64,000 bases of DNA. It comes from Lutraria lutraria. Taxonomy: Eukaryota; Mollusca; Bivalvia; Venerida; Mactridae. Below are positions 59,700-64,000 of the stretch, one piece after another. The stretch's first letter is position 1; each line of letters opens with the position of its first letter. The notes beneath the pieces were generated by a model. The model worked only from the letters and a program-made list of their open reading frames with translations, was not told the DNA's origin and did not search any database. The translations under genes and the position numbers were made by a program. Where the stretch lies: assembly GCA_964023205.1 (NCBI GenBank), contig OZ026837.1, positions 9,218,088-9,282,087 on the forward strand, given 5' to 3'.

Positions 59700-60550
59700 C
59701 ATTTTGTCCATCTTAGTCCTAACGTGTTTTGTCATTAATTTCAATATTTGATGTATTATTAATATCTTGCAGTAAAGACGAATCCATCCTATTCATGTGA
59801 TAAGCGAATGTTCATAATTTAACATTGTCGTCAAAATTTATTTTTCTTCAGAATAACATCAACGTAGCCAATGTTTATGTTGCGTTTCAGCTTTATGACC
59901 GATGCAAATAGATTTAACTACATATAGCGAGTAACAAAAAAACACTATGGAAAGTTCATGCCATTCTATGTAATGGTAATGCTGAATTTTACTATTTATT
60001 TGTCCTGTTGCTATTATTTATTTCATGGACTGTTTTTAGAGTCATTACCGCATTTATTCTATCTCTCACTTCTTGGGAACACAGTGTCAAAAGTTTTCAG
60101 AATGAACCTAGCTCAAATGTATGTGTTCTTTTTTTTGTCTTTTGTCAATCTGTCAGTGTACGTTGATGTAGAAAAAGCAACATTTTTTATGTTTGTATTT
60201 TTAATAATCATCATTATCTGACATATCATTATAATTTTGTGGAAAGTTAAACGACAAATTTTAGTATGTTTTATATTTACTTGCATGAATAACTTAGAGA
60301 GGGACTTACTTGTTAGTCCACAAAAATATTTCACATCTACAAGTTTATAAAACATATATTTATTTTTGTTTTGTTGTTTTCTTTATGAACATTGTTATAA
60401 ACATGGAATTTTTGTATTTGTATTGATACATGTATTTTTTTATACATAAATGTTACAATGATTATTATGTTCATTACATGTGTGTTGTTGTTGTTGTTTT
60501 ACATGAGGGACCATGTTTCTGTCTCTATCTTAATCAGTTTCTTTTTAGCA
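59700..60550. other. No gene seen
   Basis: AT-rich flank of the retroelement mosaic. A short hydrophobic plus-strand frame at 59958-60221 has no recognisable feature. Confidence 0.45.
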
Positions 60551-60957
60551 CACCTGAGCAAGGCTCATGATGAGCTCTATTAGTATGATATTTTGTCTGT
60601 CGTCCGTCCGTCTACACTTTTCAAACGACTTCTCTAAAACGGCTGTGTCAAATTTGAAGAAACTCCACAGAATGATCTTCAGATGGTCCTTTACAAAAAT
60701 TGATAAAAGAATGTTTTTTTCCATGCCGAACTCTAGTTTCCATGGCAACGAAAGGAAAAACTTAAGAAATCTTCTTTCTTAAACACCATGGTCTAAAGCT
60801 TAGATATTTGGCATCCATGGAGCACCATCTACGAGGCCCTCTAACAAGATTGCTTAAATGATATCCCTGAGGTCTATTTTTCAATATTTTATTACTTACT
60901 GCAGCACAAATTTAGATCAAATTCGTGATATTGCCGTAACTCATTTCTCAGGTGAGC
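60551..60957. mobile_element. Bivalve dispersed element, CTGAGC/GTGAGC ends
   Basis: Left end CACCTGAGCAAGGCTCATGA, then GTCTGTCGTCCGTCCGTCTAC, and right end CTCAGGTGAGCATC. The CGTCCGTCCGTC run after a left end with CACCTGAGC is a common layout in bivalve genomes. Length about 407 bp; no coding. Open frames on both strands within it are by-products. Confidence 0.65.
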
Positions 60958-62669
60958 ATCCCAATGACCACTTGTTCACTATTGTAATTTTTCAACCATT
61001 ATGTAAATGTCTGTGAGTGCCGGAACTTTACTGACACCTGTAATATAAGCTAAAATGTTTTCAAAAAGTACCAAAATAAAAAATACTATACATATAAATG
61101 AAGAGACCAATGCATCTGTTACCTTAATATACGTTACAGTTAAAGTGTCTGCAATTTTAGGTTTTGTATTAAGATATTGTTTTACTAAGAGACCATTTTT
61201 GGTCATTCCCTTGATTGTACTCTTAATTCTTTATTGACTTTCTTGTCCAGTCCAAAATTGACTGTCTGCTACAGTGAGGTTGTTTCTACCTGAGAGTTTA
61301 CTGTATATTGGTATTACATTGTGTTGTTTGATTTTAAATTAGTGTTGTACACCTTTTTCTTTTATAGGAAGCACAAATTGTGGATCGCCCTGATACTCAA
61401 GAATTGTTGAAACTTGTGTACATTTATGTTGTGACCTGAAAATCAAAATTCGTGTCAATAACTTTATTTATATGTGTATGCATATATTTTAAGAACTGCA
61501 CTTATTGGTATGTGTGTGTTGTTTTCTTTTTGGGCATATATTTTTCACGTAGTACATGTATGTTTGTTTTTCTTCTGAAGGGAATAAAAGTGTCGTAAAG
61601 TCATTTAGATTACCAAGTAATTAGTGCCTGCAATTACTCAGCAATTGTTGTCTGTGACAGGCAATTACTACTGTATGTGTACCAAGATACTAGCACGCAC
61701 GATTGCCAAGTAACCCGTGTTCATTGCTCCTGTGATTACCAAATAATTGTTGAATGTGATTACCATGGATATATAAACTGTAACTACCAAGGTATTATGA
61801 CAGTTCATTATAGAAATTGTCATAGCAATACCTTGATGCGTTAACAGTTCAATATAGTTCTCAATAACTATTTAAACATTTCAACATGTGCCGAATGTTC
61901 TTTGCAAGAGATTGTATCAGAGTAACTGCATTTAGTTGTTCTTTAAATGTACATTGGCAAAAAGCAAAACAAATTAATTCAACACATTTTATTCAAATTA
62001 ACAATATTAACACGTTACATTTGAAAAGTATAACATAGTAAGTAAGGCAATGTTAACAATATTGGCAATAACTTATTATCATGTCCCTATTAATAATAGC
62101 AGAATAATGATCTACCATTAATTTCGTATTGACCTTAAGAATTATTTTGAAAACAAGTTGCTTCTCATCTGCATGTATACTAGTCATTGTTATAAGTAAT
62201 AATAAGGTGCCTCATGCGAATTAACTGTTTTGAAAGCTTTTGATGGTTAAGCTTGAGTAATTTGATGTTGTTCATTCCAAACACAAAGTATCCAAAAAAT
62301 GATTGATTGTTGATACAAAAATGCCGACACATTCCACTATGTAACTCCCAGCAAAAAGTTTATAAATACTAGTAATGTCACCATATCTACGTGGTTTCAA
62401 TCAAATCATGCACACTGTTCTTTGGCTACTCTGTTTGTAGATGGTAAATTTGATCCTAAAACATATACATGTATCATATTAAACAAGTATTAAAGAAAAA
62501 ATGAAAGGTAAGCTCAGTCCAAGAATGTAACATTGTCATTGGTCAGTTCTAATCTCCAAACCAAACAATCAACACCAAGCCTCAGAAATATTAATATAAT
62601 CTTAAAAGAATTTGAAAAATTACGGACAGAGTTAACCCCAAACGTTCACATAACATTTAAGTACACAAG
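60958..62669. other. 3' UTR or flank of the zinc-finger gene; no other gene
   Basis: The minus-strand AATAAA at 61988-61993 (complemented) is about 680 bases after the stop of the zinc-finger gene and could end its transcript. At 61373 a plus-strand acceptor-like TTTATAG followed by a short open stretch (AQIVDRPDTQELLKLVY, then stop) might be an exon, but nothing upstream connects to it. Confidence 0.35.
61988..61993 (-). terminator. Possible polyadenylation signal of the zinc-finger gene
   Basis: TTTATT on the plus strand, AATAAA on the minus strand, downstream of the stop codon at 62670 with no other strong candidate noted between. Confidence 0.3.
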
Positions 62670-63495
62670 TTACAATAAGCAACTTGGATTCAACTTGTTA
62701 TTTAATTGTTTATGCTTATAGAAGTTATTCTGCGTACCTTCATGTACTCGCATATGTAATTTGAGGTCAAATATATGAGGAAATTGTTGTCCACATTCCT
62801 TGCATGTGTTGGCTTTCTCTGGTGCATGGGTACGTCTCACATGACTGTCATGTGCAGCATGAGAGGCAAATGCTTTCCCGCAATATTTACACTGAAAAAA
62901 GAAAGAAAAATATCTGAAAAATGCATAAGAATGTAAAGAAAAAAGTCAATAGGATGAACATGTATTTGGGAAAATTAGCTAACCATTCAATTGATTTACA
63001 GAATGCGCTTATTTCAAAATGTTCAATCAATTTTATTTTTGTAACTACTGTGAACATAACCCAGTGGAGATGACAGGAACAAAAACGTTCAGCACGGGAA
63101 ATCTGTGGAGACAACAATATGAAATTGTCGCAGTTGAAAAGCTCAGTACCTGCCATTTGAATAAACTGAACTGTGATGTATTAGACTCAAGTTTTAATAC
63201 TACAAAGTAATGTTTTAAGGGAAAAAATCCCAAAGACAAATTATATGCATAATTACATGACCGTGTTGATGGTCGTGGCCAAAACACTGCGCGTGAAAGC
63301 AGCATCTGCAAATTGTAACTGATCGGGCATTTCCGTAATTGAGAATATGCATCGTACATAAGTTCTACACTCGTTTGTTTTTACCTTAAATGGTCTTTCA
63401 CCACTGTGCTGTCTTATGTGGGTTCTTAGAATACTGGAAGCTGTGAAGGATTTGTTACAATAAACACACTTGTACGGCCTCTCACCACTGTGTAC
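62670..63495 (-). CDS. C2H2 zinc-finger protein, PRDM14-like, last two exons (5' partial)
   Basis: Exon 63385-63495 (37 codons, acceptor TTACAG, donor GTAAAA) and terminal exon 62670-62891 (74 codons with stop, acceptor TTTCAG) join in phase 0. They encode three C2H2 fingers: [43 protein letters not shown] and [21 protein letters not shown], with linkers SGERPYK, SGERPFK and a non-standard [10 protein letters not shown] tail of 22 residues follows. The order SSILRTH-RQHSGE then [11 protein letters not shown] recalls the last fingers of PRDM14, a PR/SET-family transcription factor; this is from memory. Sequence-specific DNA binding in the nucleus is expected. A GTACGC at 62737 could serve as a donor instead, so the very C-terminus is uncertain. 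The rest of the gene, including any PR/SET domain, lies to the right of the window. Confidence 0.82.
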
Positions 63496-63762
63496 CTGTA
63501 ATAAATTGAATATTCCCGTAGTTAAGAAATATCCAGTTCAGTGGTGTGTACCATAAACAAAAATTGTTGGGAGTTTTCTCCCTTGATGAAAAATCTGTTT
63601 ATAAACTGGGTACTCTAGATAATCAACAATTACCCATTAAAAACAAGCATTCAATAACCAACATAAGTTGAAATTTTCGAATAAGTCTAACAAAACAAAT
63701 ATATTCATGATAAGAGCTAATTGTAAACTGGTTCCATTGCATCAAAGGAACTTAAATTACTT

Positions 63763-63827
63763 CAGGGGAGACAACTATATATAGATTAAATAATTGTCCG
63801 CGTCTTGCTGGAGTAGCTCCCCTTTGG
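63763..63827. mobile_element. Very short inverted-repeat element
   Basis: CAGGGGAGACAACT at the left and GAGTAGCTCCCCTTTGG at the right face each other across a 35-base AT-rich middle, as in the element at 20775. It lies upstream of the zinc-finger exons, probably in an intron. Confidence 0.45.
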
Positions 63828-64000
63828 TTCCGACAGTAATTTTTGTAAAACTGACGGTTATTCGAGTTAAGTGGCATTTCATTTTTCAAATTATTGCGTT
63901 TAAAATTGCTCGTTTTTCTACATTGCTGTCAAATTTCCTGGATTTGCATAAGGAAACAAAATTACCATAAATCATCCATTGAAAAAAAACCTGTTCTTGT

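Noticed and set aside
61373..61440. Possible terminal exon AQIVDRPDTQELLKLVY on the plus strand
   Set aside because: A single short open stretch after an AG; no upstream exon or homologue recognised.

Overview
This is a window of eukaryotic, probably bivalve mollusc, nuclear DNA. It is AT-rich and gene-sparse, with GT-AG introns, tRNA-derived SINEs, short inverted-repeat elements, tandem-repeat-carrying elements ending in a CCGA microsatellite, and many fragments ending in CTCACCTGA or TCAGGTGAG. These repeat types are typical of clam and oyster genomes. The species cannot be fixed from the sequence. A 200-base run of N at 31663-31862 is an assembly gap. Five protein-coding loci can be supported by joining exons by hand. 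(1) Minus strand, 22239-31558: the 5' end of an unidentified proline-rich protein. A second candidate first exon lies at 10197-10361, and both end in phase 0, so they may be alternative starts of one gene running off the left edge. (2) Plus strand, 35557-37221: a complete three-exon gene for a 128-residue protein that is only the microtubule-binding tip of a dynein heavy chain, with no motor. This is the most unusual item. (3) Minus strand, 42938-46382: a 241-residue coiled-coil plus BEN-like protein in three exons, one of them a 96-base in-frame cassette. (4) Plus strand, 51047-54312: a complete five-exon TLC-domain membrane protein of the TLCD3/FAM57 family, 269 residues. (5) Minus strand, 62670-63495: the last two exons of a C2H2 zinc-finger protein resembling the C-terminus of PRDM14. 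Layout: 1-31.5 kb is intron and intergenic DNA with three perfectly or nearly regular tandem arrays (37 bp at 3.75 kb, 46 bp at 8.2 kb, about 21-22 bp at 9.3 kb), an element carrying eight ~168-bp repeats at 16-17.5 kb, and several inverted-repeat elements. 29.9-35.1 kb is a cluster of fold-back elements, some nested. 37.4-41.3 kb holds LINE and hAT transposon relics. 41.5-45 kb holds long decayed elements. 57.2-59.7 kb is a mosaic of broken LTR-retrotransposon coding pieces. The host genes do not form an evident pathway. The recurring theme is that motifs from the ends of small transposons reappear as the units of tandem arrays.
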